64,000 nt of DNA from Micromonospora sp. RHAY321 (GTDB lineage Bacteria; Actinomycetota; Actinomycetes; Mycobacteriales; Micromonosporaceae). Of this stretch, positions 35,751 through 45,623 are shown piece after piece. The notes beneath the pieces were generated by a model. The model did not search any database and was not told the origin of the DNA. It saw only the letters and a list, made by a program, of their open reading frames with translations. Made by a program: the position numbers and the translations under genes. The stretch is from positions 1 through 64,000 of the forward strand of contig NZ_JAMHIW010000009.1 of NCBI RefSeq assembly GCF_023896955.1, written 5' to 3'. Numbering within the stretch: the first letter of the stretch is position 1; every line of letters begins with the position of its first letter.

Positions 35751-36354
35751 CGTGGCACCAGAGCGTGGCAGCCGCGACGGACGCGCGAGTGCTACTTGAC
35801 TTGCCGAGGTCAGTTCTCGCCTGCTCCAGTTCGTCCGACGAAACGCGCAGCCTGTTGCCGTTCATGCTCACCGTGCGAGCCTAAGCGCTGGTAACGACAG
35901 TCCCATCGACAGTGGGCGAACGTCTCCGGCAACCTGGCGGCGCGCTGTTTCCCCGCTGACAAGGCGCGGCGATCGTGAGCGTGCTTGACTGCGGCGGCTG
36001 CGGGAGCCAGCGCTGGTACCAACCAAAGCACTGGGCCGGCATCTCACGATCAGTCGGCGGCCCGGTGCGAGCCCCGGTTTAGGGGGCAGGTTGGGAGACT
36101 GGGTCTACAGGCAACCATCGACAATGTGTCGAAAATAATTTAGATGACGAAGCTCGCTTTAATGAGCAAATGTGGCAAACCGATCAAAGCGTGCATGCGG
36201 CTGCGGGGAGTGTCACATGCCCCTGGTATGACGGTGCCCGGGCGTGGCAGGGGACCCCGATCTGGATCGCGCCTAGGGTTCGGGCACGATGGGGGGCTGC
36301 CGCGCGCCGAGGATGTGGCGTGGCACGTGGAGCGAGAGGGCTGAGCGTAAGACG
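35751..36354. promoter_or_regulatory. Promoter region of the defence operon
   Basis: No gene. The perfect palindrome TCGACA-ATG-TGTCGA (36118-36132) sits in a notably AT-rich patch (36123-36175, with AAAATAATTTAGATGA) about 220 bp before the methyltransferase start; a promoter with an overlapping operator is likely. Confidence 0.45.
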
Positions 36355-38472
36355 ATGACGGATGACACGGACGTGGGTACGGAGCTGGCTGCCGCCGATA
36401 TCGATGAGGTCGACGAGGTGGAGGCCAGTTCAGCAGCCACGGCCGGGTCGCTGGCCGAAGACGAGGTTATCGACTACATCACCGACCGGCCGGTCAAGCT
36501 GCGCGGCAACGAGGAGGTCCGGCAACGGATCGCCCGCGCGCTGTTCCTCGAGTACGGAATATCTGTCGACGACATGGAGCGGGACTTCCCCATCCCGGTG
36601 TCGATCGACGGCCGCCGCCGGAGTACTAAGCGGGCGGATATCGCGGTGTTCGCTCCTGGACGCGAGCACACCCTGGGCAACCTGCAGCGGGTGGTGGTGT
36701 GCAAGCCGGAACCGAAGAGCGGCCGAGCGGTCACTAAGATCCGGACCCACGAGCAGGCACAGAAAGACCTCGAAGCGCTGCAGGACCTGCTCGGGCAGGA
36801 CCAGACCCCGCAGGCTCAGTACGGCATGTGGACCAACGGGCTTGACTTCTTTTTCCTGTACCGTGAGTCGACCCGTTTCGGGGTGAGCTTTGAGCCGCGC
36901 GCCGACTGGCCGATCGCCATCGACAGCGTCAGCGGTACGTTCGGCACGGCGGTACGCCTGCGGCGTGGCGAGGCCGCCATGCTCAAGACGGTCTTCCGGC
37001 GCTGCCACAACTACGTGCACGGCAACGAGGGGCTTCCCAAGGACGCCGCCTTCTGGCAGTTCCTCTACGTCATCTTTGCCAAGGTGCACGACGAGCGGGA
37101 GAGCCGTCGTCTGGGCGTGCCGCGCCGCTTCTACGCGCTGCCGCAGGAGCCGTTCACTAACGACGGACGGCAGGCGATCCACGATCGCATACTCGCCCTG
37201 TTCGCAGATGTGAAGCGGCGGTACGAGACCTTCACCGAGCGAGACGAGATCACGCTGTCCCCCCGGGCGCTCGCGTTCATCGTGGGTGAACTGTCCTCCT
37301 ACGACCTCGGCGGCACGGACATCGACGTTAAGGGCATCGCCTACCAGGAGTTGGTAGGCGACAACCTACGGGGTGACCGCGGCCAGTACTTCACGCCTCG
37401 TGGCGCGGTCGAGCTGATGGTGGAGATCCTCGATCCGCAGGAGGGCGACATCGTCTTCGACCCCGCCTGCGGGACGGGTGGGTTCCTGCGGGCCACCCTG
37501 CGGCACCTGCTCAAGAAGTGGCAGGACGAGGAGGGAACCGCCGGGCTGCCCGACACCGAGGAGCAGCTGGAGACCCACCAGGAGCGGCTGGCGGCGTACG
37601 TCGCGGACCACCTGTACGGGGCGGACTTCGACCCGTTCCTGGTCCGAGCCACGCGCATGAGCATCATGCTGCTCACCGGGGTGACGGGCAACGTCTTCCA
37701 CATGGACTCACTGGCCTTCCCAAAGGGACACCTGCTAGGTGTGGATGAGGCGCGGAGGCGCCTGCCGCTCGACAAGCCGGTCGTCGACATCCTGATGACC
37801 AACCCGCCCTTCGGCACCGACATCAAGATTGAGGACGGGGAGATCCTCGACCAATACCGCAGCGGCGTGGCCCAGCCATGGTCGCGCAACCGCGAGACCG
37901 GGATGGTCGAGGCCACCCCCGGCGGTCGGGTCTCGGCGATGTCGCCGGAGCAGCTGTTCATCCAGCGGGCCGTGGAGTGGGTCCGACCCGGCGGCAAGGT
38001 CGGCATCGTACTTCCCAACGGGATCCTGTCCAACCCCGGCCCGTCCGACGAGGGCATCCGGCGCTGGATCCTGGACAACTGCTGGATTCTGGCCAGCGTC
38101 GAGCTGCCCGTGGAGACGTTTGTGGTCGAGGCGGAGGTCAATATCCTCACCTCGCTGCTGTTCCTGAAGAAGAAGACCGAGCGCGAGCGGCTGGCCGCCG
38201 ACTTGGGCCACCAGGTGGATTATCCGGTCTTTATGGCCGTGGCCGAGAAGGTTGGGTTCGACCGTCGGGGCAACCCGGTGTACAAGCGACGCCCCGACGG
38301 CGAGGTCATCACCGAGGCGACGGAGGAGGTTGAAAACGTTCGCCGCAACGGGGTCGAGACGATCCGGCGGATCGTCCGCCGACGCAAGGCCGTTGACAAC
38401 GACCTTCCCGAGATCGCGAAGGCGTACCGGCGGTTCCGCGAGCGTCATCCCGAGCCCGGGGCACCGCGATGA
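36355..38472 (+). CDS. hsdM: Type I-like N6-adenine DNA methyltransferase (HsdM)
   Basis: 705 aa. ATG 36355 is chosen as the first Met after the AT-rich leader; the frame is open further upstream. Residues about 40-180 resemble a type I restriction N-terminal (HSDR_N_2-like) domain (VVVCKPEPKSGRAVTKIRTH). The HsdM helical domain and N6_Mtase domain follow, with SAM motif I at Asp369 (FDPACGTGGFL) and the catalytic NPPF at 483-486. The product would be N6-methyladenine at a target set by the specificity subunit. It starts a five-gene operon with 4-nt overlaps. No classical HsdR is present. Confidence 0.92.
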   Translation: MTDDTDVGTELAAADIDEVDEVEASSAATAGSLAEDEVIDYITDRPVKLRGNEEVRQRIARALFLEYGISVDDMERDFPIPVSIDGRRRSTKRADIAVFAPGREHTLGNLQRVVVCKPEPKSGRAVTKIRTHEQAQKDLEALQDLLGQDQTPQAQYGMWTNGLDFFFLYRESTRFGVSFEPRADWPIAIDSVSGTFGTAVRLRRGEAAMLKTVFRRCHNYVHGNEGLPKDAAFWQFLYVIFAKVHDERESRRLGVPRRFYALPQEPFTNDGRQAIHDRILALFADVKRRYETFTERDEITLSPRALAFIVGELSSYDLGGTDIDVKGIAYQELVGDNLRGDRGQYFTPRGAVELMVEILDPQEGDIVFDPACGTGGFLRATLRHLLKKWQDEEGTAGLPDTEEQLETHQERLAAYVADHLYGADFDPFLVRATRMSIMLLTGVTGNVFHMDSLAFPKGHLLGVDEARRRLPLDKPVVDILMTNPPFGTDIKIEDGEILDQYRSGVAQPWSRNRETGMVEATPGGRVSAMSPEQLFIQRAVEWVRPGGKVGIVLPNGILSNPGPSDEGIRRWILDNCWILASVELPVETFVVEAEVNILTSLLFLKKKTERERLAADLGHQVDYPVFMAVAEKVGFDRRGNPVYKRRPDGEVITEATEEVENVRRNGVETIRRIVRRRKAVDNDLPEIAKAYRRFRERHPEPGAPR

Positions 38473-38510
38473 ACGGCCGGATCGACTGGTTCCCCGAGGA
38501 GACCCCGTGA
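38469..38510 (+). CDS. 13-codon bridging mini-ORF between hsdM and hsdS
   Basis: Encodes MNGRIDWFPEETP. Its ATG overlaps the hsdM stop (ATGA) and its TGA overlaps the hsdS GTG (GTGA), and the hsdS ribosome site GAGGAG lies inside it. It may be a coupling device or the stump of a lost gene. Confidence 0.4.
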   Translation: MNGRIDWFPEETP

Positions 38511-39910
38511 AGCTCGCCGAAATCGACAATCCGGTCCGGGTTGCCTGGCTCGCGGACCAGGGCCTCCGCCTCGACCCCGGCCCGTACGTCTCCGAGGGGT
38601 ACGCGGCACGAACGTTGCTCCAGCGTTTCCCTCGGACTGAGCCGCTCCAAGATGTCACCACCCGCATCTTCCATGCCGGCCGTTTCCGTCGACATTGGAC
38701 CACCCATCAGCAGCACGGAGTTCCCTTTCTCGGAAGTGCAGACATCTTTCAGGCAGATCTGTCCAATCTGCAGATGATCACGAAGAGATCCTTCGCCGAT
38801 ACCCCGAATCTTCCGCTGGAGCCGGGGTGGACGCTGATCACCTGTTCCGGCATGACATCTGGACGTGTCACCTACGCCAGGCTCAGCATGAACGGGTCCG
38901 CATGTAGTCAAGATGTGATGCGAGCCGTTCCTGACCAAACGAGAATTTCGCCGGGATACCTCTACACGTTCCTTGCTGGGCCGCTTGGCGCTTCAATGAT
39001 CAAGGGAGGTATCTATGGAACCAGTGTACGTCATATCGAACCAAGCCATATCGCCGACATTCCGGTCCCTCGGCTAGACGAGGAGACCGAACTGAAGATC
39101 GACGGTCTCATCCGGGAGGCTATGCAACTTCGGCAGCGGTTCGAAGACGGCATTCAGACTGCCACACAAGACCTATTCAAATCCGCTGGACTTCCTGAGC
39201 TTCTCGACCTTCTCTGGCACGATCAGTCTCGCGACCTCGAATTTAGTGCCAAGCCAACGTCGACGACCATTAGGGCATTGAACCATGCCCCCCGAGCGCA
39301 GCGCCTCCTTTCAACTCTGAGGAGCGTCCCTTACCGCACCCTCGGAAGTATTTGCGGCGGCGGCCAACTCAGCTCGGGAGTTCGCTTTAAGAGAGTTGAT
39401 AGTAATCCCGGTTTTGGCGCAAGGCTAATCGGTCAGCGCCAAGGCTTTTGGCTCCGCCCGGAAGGGCGATGGATTGATCCTGGACAGGCGCCTCCCGGCA
39501 TTTACGCTAAAGATGAGACTGTCCTCATTGCGGCACAAGGTACGCTGGGTGAGAGTGAGGTCTATTGCCGGCCTATTTTCGTAACTGGAACTTGGCTGGA
39601 GCACGTGTACAGCCAGCACTTTCTTCGTGTGGTGTCTGGCGATCCAGAGTTCCCTGGCGCGTACTTGTTCGCTTTCCTCCGGTCGGAGGCGGCGTTCAGA
39701 ATGTTGCGCTCCATGAGCGTCGGCGGTAAGCAGCAAGACATCCATCCAGAGCTACGGGTTGAGTTGCCGGTGCCCGTGTGTACAGCATCCGACAGAGAGC
39801 GAATCGCTGAGACGGTCCGGCAGGCCTACCGAGACCGCGACGAGGCTGATAGGAAAGAGGATCTAGCGTCTGCACTGTTGGACGAGGCGGTGCGAGAGGC
39901 GGCGCGGTAG
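38507..39910 (+). CDS. hsdS: Type I restriction specificity subunit-like protein (HsdS)
   Basis: 467 aa from GTG 38507 (GAGGAG 5 nt upstream). Two target-recognition domains are separated by conserved helices: the first TRD ends at HIEPSHIADIPVPRLDEETE, then a helix (EAMQLRQRFEDGIQTATQDL); the second TRD ends at GKQQDIHPELRVELPVPV, then a C-terminal helix. This is the HsdS two-fold layout. Both TRDs have visibly lower GC than the rest, as usual for exchanged TRDs. It directs the methyltransferase to its site. Confidence 0.88.
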   Translation: MKLAEIDNPVRVAWLADQGLRLDPGPYVSEGYAARTLLQRFPRTEPLQDVTTRIFHAGRFRRHWTTHQQHGVPFLGSADIFQADLSNLQMITKRSFADTPNLPLEPGWTLITCSGMTSGRVTYARLSMNGSACSQDVMRAVPDQTRISPGYLYTFLAGPLGASMIKGGIYGTSVRHIEPSHIADIPVPRLDEETELKIDGLIREAMQLRQRFEDGIQTATQDLFKSAGLPELLDLLWHDQSRDLEFSAKPTSTTIRALNHAPRAQRLLSTLRSVPYRTLGSICGGGQLSSGVRFKRVDSNPGFGARLIGQRQGFWLRPEGRWIDPGQAPPGIYAKDETVLIAAQGTLGESEVYCRPIFVTGTWLEHVYSQHFLRVVSGDPEFPGAYLFAFLRSEAAFRMLRSMSVGGKQQDIHPELRVELPVPVCTASDRERIAETVRQAYRDRDEADRKEDLASALLDEAVREAAR

Positions 39911-39912
39911 GC

Positions 39913-42900
39913 ATGGCGGAGATCGTCGACGGGGGTCCTCCGGCCAACGATGCGGAACGCTTGGTACTCAAGCACCTGGCTGAGCATGCCCCGGACGACT
40001 GGGTTGTTCTGCACAACGTCGAGGTCCCGGTGCGTGGAGACTGCTACGAGATCGACCTGGTCGTGATCAACGGTCGGGGCGTCTGCCTGGTCGACGTCAA
40101 GGGGACCCGGGGGCGTATCGATGTCGCCGGTACCCGGTGGCACCCGGCGAGGCGAGCCCCGTTCCATTCGCCTGTAAGAAAGTTGCGCGGACACACCCGG
40201 GCGGTCAAGGGCTTGCTGACCAATCATCAGCCGGGGCTGTCGCGGGTGTACGTCGACCAGTTGGTGGTGCTGCCTTGGCCGGACGCCCGGCTGGTCGACC
40301 CGAATGACCGTGAGGACGCCGACGCGCTGCACGTAACCGACCTGGATGGGCTGATTCCGGCGCTTGGGGATGTCTCTCGGGTCCGCTCCGGGATGCTGCG
40401 TGACGTCCGGCAGCATCGAAACGCCATCCTCACGGCGCTGCATCGCAAGGTACGCCAACCAACCGGTCCCAAGAAATTTGGCGACTGGGTGGTGTGCGAG
40501 CGACTCGGCGGCGACGACGAGGTCACCGAGTATCGGGCGCGGAACGCGATGGCTGGCACGTCCGAGACGGTTCTGCTGCGGGTATACCGCGCGGACCCGT
40601 TCCTGCCGGAGCTCGAACGCGCCACTCAGCGGCACATGATCGCCAACGCGTACGAGGTGCTGGCAAAGTTGCCGCCGAGCCCGTTCATCGTCGGGCGTCG
40701 GACCTTCTTCGCCATCGAGGACGAGAGCCAGTTCGTGCTGGTTCTCGACGACACCCGCGGCCAGGCGTTGACCGTGCACCTGACAGATCCGCGGCAGGCG
40801 TTGGGCGCCGACGCGAAGCTGCGGGTCTTCGGTGACCTCCTGCGCGGGCTGGCGCACGCGCACGCCTACGGGGTCCTGCACCGGGCATTGACGCCGGCCG
40901 CCGTACTCGTCTCGGACGTCAATGGCCGGGCGCTGCTCACTGGGTTCGACTACGCCCGTTCCGAGGGGCCGCGGGATTACACGGTGGCCGGCCGGCTCGT
41001 CGAGGTGCTTGGCCCGGTGTACGTGGCGCCGGAGTGTCAGGGGCACGCCCCGGCGATGAGCCAGGCATCGGACGTCTATGCGGCAGGTGTGGTCGGCTTC
41101 CAGCTGCTGACCGGTGAGGTGCCGTTCGCGTCGTCGGCCGAGCAGTTCCAGAAGGGCAGCGAGCTGCCGTCGGCGGTGTTGGCCGCCGCCGGTGTCGGTA
41201 CGGCTCTGCAGGCGCTGCTGCGGCGGATGTGTGCCCGGGCGCCGTCCGGGCGGCCGTCGGCTACGCAGGCGTTGCGGGAGCTGCAGCGCCTGGCCCGCAC
41301 CGGTGCCGTCGGCTCCGAGGACAGCGGGCCCAGGCCGAAGCCGACGGCCGGCGTCGACTACGCGAGCCTGCCGGCCGGCTACCAGCTGACCCCCAAGTAC
41401 CAGGTCCGGGACAAGCTCGGGTCGGGGCACTTCGGCACGGTCTACCGAGTGTATGACAATCTGGCCGATGAGGATCGAGTCGTTAAAATTGTTCACAAAG
41501 GCTCTGACTCGGTAGTCGAGCGGCTGAAGCGGGAGTTCCAGCTCCTGCTCAACCTGCCACGGCACCGCTGTGTCGTTGAGGTACGCGACGCTGACTATCT
41601 CGATCTGGGCCGGGTGCCCTATCTGGTGTTCGAGTTCGTTGACGGCCGCGACGCGAAGGTGCTGGTGGCCGAGCGGGCGTTGGGGCCGGCCGACGTCGTG
41701 CGGTTCGGTATCGACGTCGCCGAGGGACTCGTCCACTTGCATGGTGAAGGGATCTCGCACTGCGACATCAAGCCCGCGAACCTGCTGCGGACGGATGCTG
41801 GCTGCAAGATCCTGGACTTCAACGTGGCGACCAGGGCAGACGACAGCCTGTCCCAGGTGGGCGGGACTCCGCAGTACGCCCCGCCCGACTTCGCCAGCGG
41901 CCCGCTGACCCGGGCGGATCTGGCTGACCGGGACCTGTACGGGCTTGGGCTGACGCTCTACGAGTTGCTTACCGGGGGGTGGCCCTTCCAGGGCAAGCAC
42001 CAGGCCACAGGTGAGAGGGCGGCCGATCCGCGGACCTACACCGGCCTGGGAAGTCTGTCCGATGGGCTGGTGGATGTCGTGCTGCGGGCCGTCGCGCCGT
42101 TCCGAAGCGAGCGGTATGCGGACGCGGCCGAGTTCCTGGCCGCCCTGCGGTCGATCGGTGGCCGGGTCCACCAAGCGGTGGATGTCCCAGCAGAGTTGGC
42201 GGTGCCAGCCCCGGCAGCCCCGGCAGCGCAGGCCGATCGCAACCTGTTCGTCGAGCACCTGCGGTCGCTCTATAGCCAGAGTGCCGGCAGCAACGCTGGT
42301 ACTCGCAGCGGTAGCACGGGCGGCACCGGCGAGCGGATCGACCTCTATGTGGCGACGGCGCTCGACGCGAAGCTGACGCCGACGGTCCTCGCAGGGCGGT
42401 ACCGGTTGGTCATCATCACGGGCAATGCTGGCGACGGGAAGACGGCCTACCTTGACCGGCTGCTGCACGCCGCTCGCGCCGACGGCCCGCGCGCGCCCGT
42501 GTATCGCGACAATGGCGCGGATTTCCAGTTGCTGGATGGGCGCTGGCTGCGAACCAACCACGACGGCAGCCAGGACGAGGGCGACCGGGCTAACGACGAT
42601 GTCCTGCTGGACTTCTTCGCCCCGTTCGCCGGGGCCAAGCCGACCGGTGACCCGCAGGAGACCAGGCTGATCGCGATCAACGAGGGCCGGCTGGTCGACT
42701 TCGTAAGCACCCACGAGCAGCGGTTCCCGACGCTCGCCAAGCGGGTCCGGAGCGGGCTGGCCGGCACCGCCGAGGACGGCCCGATCGCGGTGATCAACCT
42801 CAACCGGCGAAGCTTGCTGACCGAGGTGGACGACCTCGAAGCACCGGTCTTCGACCGCCTGCTGGCGCGGATGACCGATCCCCGCCGCTGGGAGGACTGC

Positions 42901-44022
42901 GCGGGATGCTCGCTCGCGGCGACCTGCTACGCCCGGCACAACGCCCAGACACTCGCCAACGACGGGGTCGGCCCGAAGATCGTGACGCGGCTACGGACGA
43001 TGTTCACCGTGACAGCGCTACGGGGCGTGCAGCACTTGACCATGCGGGACATCGGATCGGCACTGGCCTACCTGCTCACCAGTGGACGCAGCTGCGAAGA
43101 GATCCACCAGCTGTACGCCGACGACGACAGCGCTTCGGTCCTCGACGGGTTCTATTTCAACAGCTGGGCCGGGCCGGCCGGCGGCCGTGACCGGCTGCTG
43201 TCCCTACTGTCGCAGGTGGACGTCGCGGCCGTCGCTGACCCGGCACTCGACCGACGGCTGGACTACGTCGGCCCCGACGCCGGCCGGGCACTCATGGTCG
43301 TCGACCAGCGTGGCGACTACGACCTGCAGCTACTCGCCGGGCTATTCGCGCAGCTGCCGCGTGGCGCTGCCGGCACTGCCGCCGACGCCGACCTGCACCG
43401 CCGCTACCTGGCTGCGGCCCGCCGCCGGTTCTACTTCGAATGCGTCGACGAGGAGCGCTCGGCCGTGATGCTGCCCTACCGGTCGGCTCGGGCATTTATG
43501 GATCTGCTTGCCTCCCCCGACCGGGTGCCTCGTTACTTGACCACGCTCATCGCTGGGATCAACCGCGGGGAAGGGTTGCCAGGCGCGGCGGTCCCCGATG
43601 GAGCGCTGGCGCTGCAGGTCAGGGCAGTGCCGGGCGGCACAATCCGCAGCTACCGGCTGTTTCCCGCCAGCAGCCTCCGGCTTTGGCCCGCTGGCGATGC
43701 CGCCTCGACGTACCTGGAGGGCGGGTACCAGGAGTTGATGCTCAGCCATCGGGGGGTCGCCGGTCACGAGGCGCAGCTGCGGATCCGGCTGGATCTATTC
43801 GAGCTGCTGTCGCGGCTCGGCGACGGGTACCTGCCCAGCGCCGCCGAGCAGCAGGGCCTGTACCTAGGATTGAGCATCTTCAAGCACGAGCTGTCGGCAA
43901 CGCCGTACCGGGAATTGCTGCTCACCGTGACGGGCAGGGACGTGCACCGGATCCACATCGCCGACGGCGGCGTGTTGGTGATGGACGGCGGCGTGACGGT
44001 CACGGACGGCGGGGAGGCGTGA
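39913..44022 (+). CDS. NERD / pseudokinase / Ser-Thr kinase / P-loop NTPase fusion
   Basis: 1369 aa. Residues 1-180: NERD-like nuclease fold (YEIDLVVI, then LVDVKGT with Asp61-x-Lys63). About 185-460: kinase fold lacking key residues (HRALTP for HRD, GFD for DFG), a pseudokinase. About 495-755: second kinase with GSGHFGTVYR, VVKIVHK, SHCDIKPANLL (Asp618) and DFNVA, probably active. About 830-1180: P-loop NTPase with Walker A GNAGDGKTA at 837 and a Cys cluster CAGCSLAATCY. The N-terminal part recalls PglW of BREX type 2 and the C-terminal part recalls DptF-like NTPases; neither is verified. It starts 2 nt after hsdS. Confidence 0.88.
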   Translation: MAEIVDGGPPANDAERLVLKHLAEHAPDDWVVLHNVEVPVRGDCYEIDLVVINGRGVCLVDVKGTRGRIDVAGTRWHPARRAPFHSPVRKLRGHTRAVKGLLTNHQPGLSRVYVDQLVVLPWPDARLVDPNDREDADALHVTDLDGLIPALGDVSRVRSGMLRDVRQHRNAILTALHRKVRQPTGPKKFGDWVVCERLGGDDEVTEYRARNAMAGTSETVLLRVYRADPFLPELERATQRHMIANAYEVLAKLPPSPFIVGRRTFFAIEDESQFVLVLDDTRGQALTVHLTDPRQALGADAKLRVFGDLLRGLAHAHAYGVLHRALTPAAVLVSDVNGRALLTGFDYARSEGPRDYTVAGRLVEVLGPVYVAPECQGHAPAMSQASDVYAAGVVGFQLLTGEVPFASSAEQFQKGSELPSAVLAAAGVGTALQALLRRMCARAPSGRPSATQALRELQRLARTGAVGSEDSGPRPKPTAGVDYASLPAGYQLTPKYQVRDKLGSGHFGTVYRVYDNLADEDRVVKIVHKGSDSVVERLKREFQLLLNLPRHRCVVEVRDADYLDLGRVPYLVFEFVDGRDAKVLVAERALGPADVVRFGIDVAEGLVHLHGEGISHCDIKPANLLRTDAGCKILDFNVATRADDSLSQVGGTPQYAPPDFASGPLTRADLADRDLYGLGLTLYELLTGGWPFQGKHQATGERAADPRTYTGLGSLSDGLVDVVLRAVAPFRSERYADAAEFLAALRSIGGRVHQAVDVPAELAVPAPAAPAAQADRNLFVEHLRSLYSQSAGSNAGTRSGSTGGTGERIDLYVATALDAKLTPTVLAGRYRLVIITGNAGDGKTAYLDRLLHAARADGPRAPVYRDNGADFQLLDGRWLRTNHDGSQDEGDRANDDVLLDFFAPFAGAKPTGDPQETRLIAINEGRLVDFVSTHEQRFPTLAKRVRSGLAGTAEDGPIAVINLNRRSLLTEVDDLEAPVFDRLLARMTDPRRWEDCAGCSLAATCYARHNAQTLANDGVGPKIVTRLRTMFTVTALRGVQHLTMRDIGSALAYLLTSGRSCEEIHQLYADDDSASVLDGFYFNSWAGPAGGRDRLLSLLSQVDVAAVADPALDRRLDYVGPDAGRALMVVDQRGDYDLQLLAGLFAQLPRGAAGTAADADLHRRYLAAARRRFYFECVDEERSAVMLPYRSARAFMDLLASPDRVPRYLTTLIAGINRGEGLPGAAVPDGALALQVRAVPGGTIRSYRLFPASSLRLWPAGDAASTYLEGGYQELMLSHRGVAGHEAQLRIRLDLFELLSRLGDGYLPSAAEQQGLYLGLSIFKHELSATPYRELLLTVTGRDVHRIHIADGGVLVMDGGVTVTDGGEA

Positions 44023-45623
44023 TGGGGCTGCACCGCGACGACCGTGAGTTCCGCCATCCCGGGGTGAGCTTCCTCGACTACAAGCAGCTCGACATGGATC
44101 GAGTGCTGACCGGGCTGCTGCCGCGGCTGTGGTGGCGGGGTTCGTCGAGCGTCGTGATCGGCTCGCCCAACGACGTACCGGTCGGTGAGTACGCGGCCAC
44201 CATCCTGGAGAGCACGGCCTGGTTCCAGGGGTTCGATCCGGAGATCACCCACCGCTGGGTCGAAACCTGCCTGCTTGACCTGATCAACCGGGGCAGGCAG
44301 GGGCAGGCGGTCGCCGGGCTGCGCCCCCTCCACGGCTTCGCCTACAGGTACCGGGTGGCCAAGCGTTCCCGTCCGTACGGCGCGGACGAGCAGCTGTACT
44401 GGATGATCTACCACGAGCCGGGCGGGCGGGGACCACGAATCCTGGGAAGCCTCAAGCAGTTCTTCTTTGCCGGCATCGACGCCCGCACAGGGACGCCCAC
44501 GCCGACGGCCGGTAACGGGGTCGACGTGGAGACTCAGGCGCTGATCAACCTTTCCCAGGTAATCCACCGCAAGGTTACCGACCGGGAGGCCAAGGCGGCT
44601 CAGGGGTATCCGCCGATGGACCCGGAATCGGCGCGGCTGCTCGTCGACGACGTGATTCGGCTGCTGTACCACCAGGAGCTCATCCCGCGGTCGGTGCTCG
44701 TTGACCACCTGAAGATCCTGTTCGCGTTCCATCTCGCCCGCTACCACCTGAGGCTGATGCGGCTGCTGCCGGCGCGGATCACCGGTGAGGCCGCCGACCC
44801 GCCGTGCGGGTTCTTCCTCGACGTTGCCGGCGTGCCCGGCACTCCGCCGGCCGTCCTGGCCGAACGCAGCGCGCGGCACTGGTACGCGCGGATGCCCGAG
44901 TTCATCCAGGCCACCTTCACGGTCAAGAAACTCGACGACCTAGCCTCGCACCTGGTGAAGATCGGCAAGCTGCACCGGCCGCCCACAGGCGTGTTCGCGG
45001 TGCCCGAGCTACTGCGCCTGATCGGCCCGTCTTACCGGGCCGACCGGGACCGGTTCGCCGAGTCCCGGCTGCCGAGGGTCCTCGAAGCGCTCCAGGAACC
45101 TGGACAGGATCTGGATCCGGCGATCGCTGATCTACTCGACCTGGGCCTGGACCCGTTCACCACCTACATCGAGATCATCGCAAGTTGTCGGGTGTCGTTC
45201 CACCGCAAGTACCTCACCGGTTGCCTGGACGCGCTACTCCTGAAGAACCGCCCAGGGGCAATGATCGCCCAGCCGCGGCGCGGCGAACGCCGGTTCGTTC
45301 TCGACAGCCGCCTGCTGGAGGTCCTTCTGCAGTTGGCGCTGTTGCGCCCGGACGCCGCTGGCGGGCTACACACCGAGCCCATCCGGGTCGACGAGTTCCT
45401 CGCCCTGCTCCGCGAGCGTTATGGCCTGTACATAGACCAGCTGCCGCCCGGCGACGGGTTCAGCGTGACCAACCTTGCTGACCAGTCCGCGCTGCGTGCT
45501 AATCGGGAAGCGTTCGTCGCGAAGCTGCGCCAGATCGGCTTCTACAACGATCTGTCCGACGCGTACCTCACCCAGACCATCACGCCCCGGTACCGCCTCA
45601 CCTCGGCTGGAACATCGCGATGA
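44022..45623 (+). CDS. Conserved hypothetical defence-operon protein (DptG-like position)
   Basis: 533 aa. ATG 44022 overlaps the kinase TGA (TGATG) with GGGGAGG upstream. Soluble, mostly helical; recognisable segments are MGLHRDDREFRHPGVSFLDY, LIPRSVLVDHLKILFAFHLA and PAIADLLDLGLDPFTTYIEI. No catalytic motif is seen. Its place between a P-loop NTPase and a very large HerA-type ATPase mimics dptG in dptFGH operons, but sequence homology cannot be judged here. It is probably a structural partner. Confidence 0.7.
   Translation: MGLHRDDREFRHPGVSFLDYKQLDMDRVLTGLLPRLWWRGSSSVVIGSPNDVPVGEYAATILESTAWFQGFDPEITHRWVETCLLDLINRGRQGQAVAGLRPLHGFAYRYRVAKRSRPYGADEQLYWMIYHEPGGRGPRILGSLKQFFFAGIDARTGTPTPTAGNGVDVETQALINLSQVIHRKVTDREAKAAQGYPPMDPESARLLVDDVIRLLYHQELIPRSVLVDHLKILFAFHLARYHLRLMRLLPARITGEAADPPCGFFLDVAGVPGTPPAVLAERSARHWYARMPEFIQATFTVKKLDDLASHLVKIGKLHRPPTGVFAVPELLRLIGPSYRADRDRFAESRLPRVLEALQEPGQDLDPAIADLLDLGLDPFTTYIEIIASCRVSFHRKYLTGCLDALLLKNRPGAMIAQPRRGERRFVLDSRLLEVLLQLALLRPDAAGGLHTEPIRVDEFLALLRERYGLYIDQLPPGDGFSVTNLADQSALRANREAFVAKLRQIGFYNDLSDAYLTQTITPRYRLTSAGTSR

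Noticed and set aside
39826..42939. 1037-codon open frame on the minus strand opposite the kinase gene
   Set aside because: Arg/Pro/Gln-rich with no domain, and fully antisense to the NERD/kinase protein whose motifs are clear; high-GC shadow.
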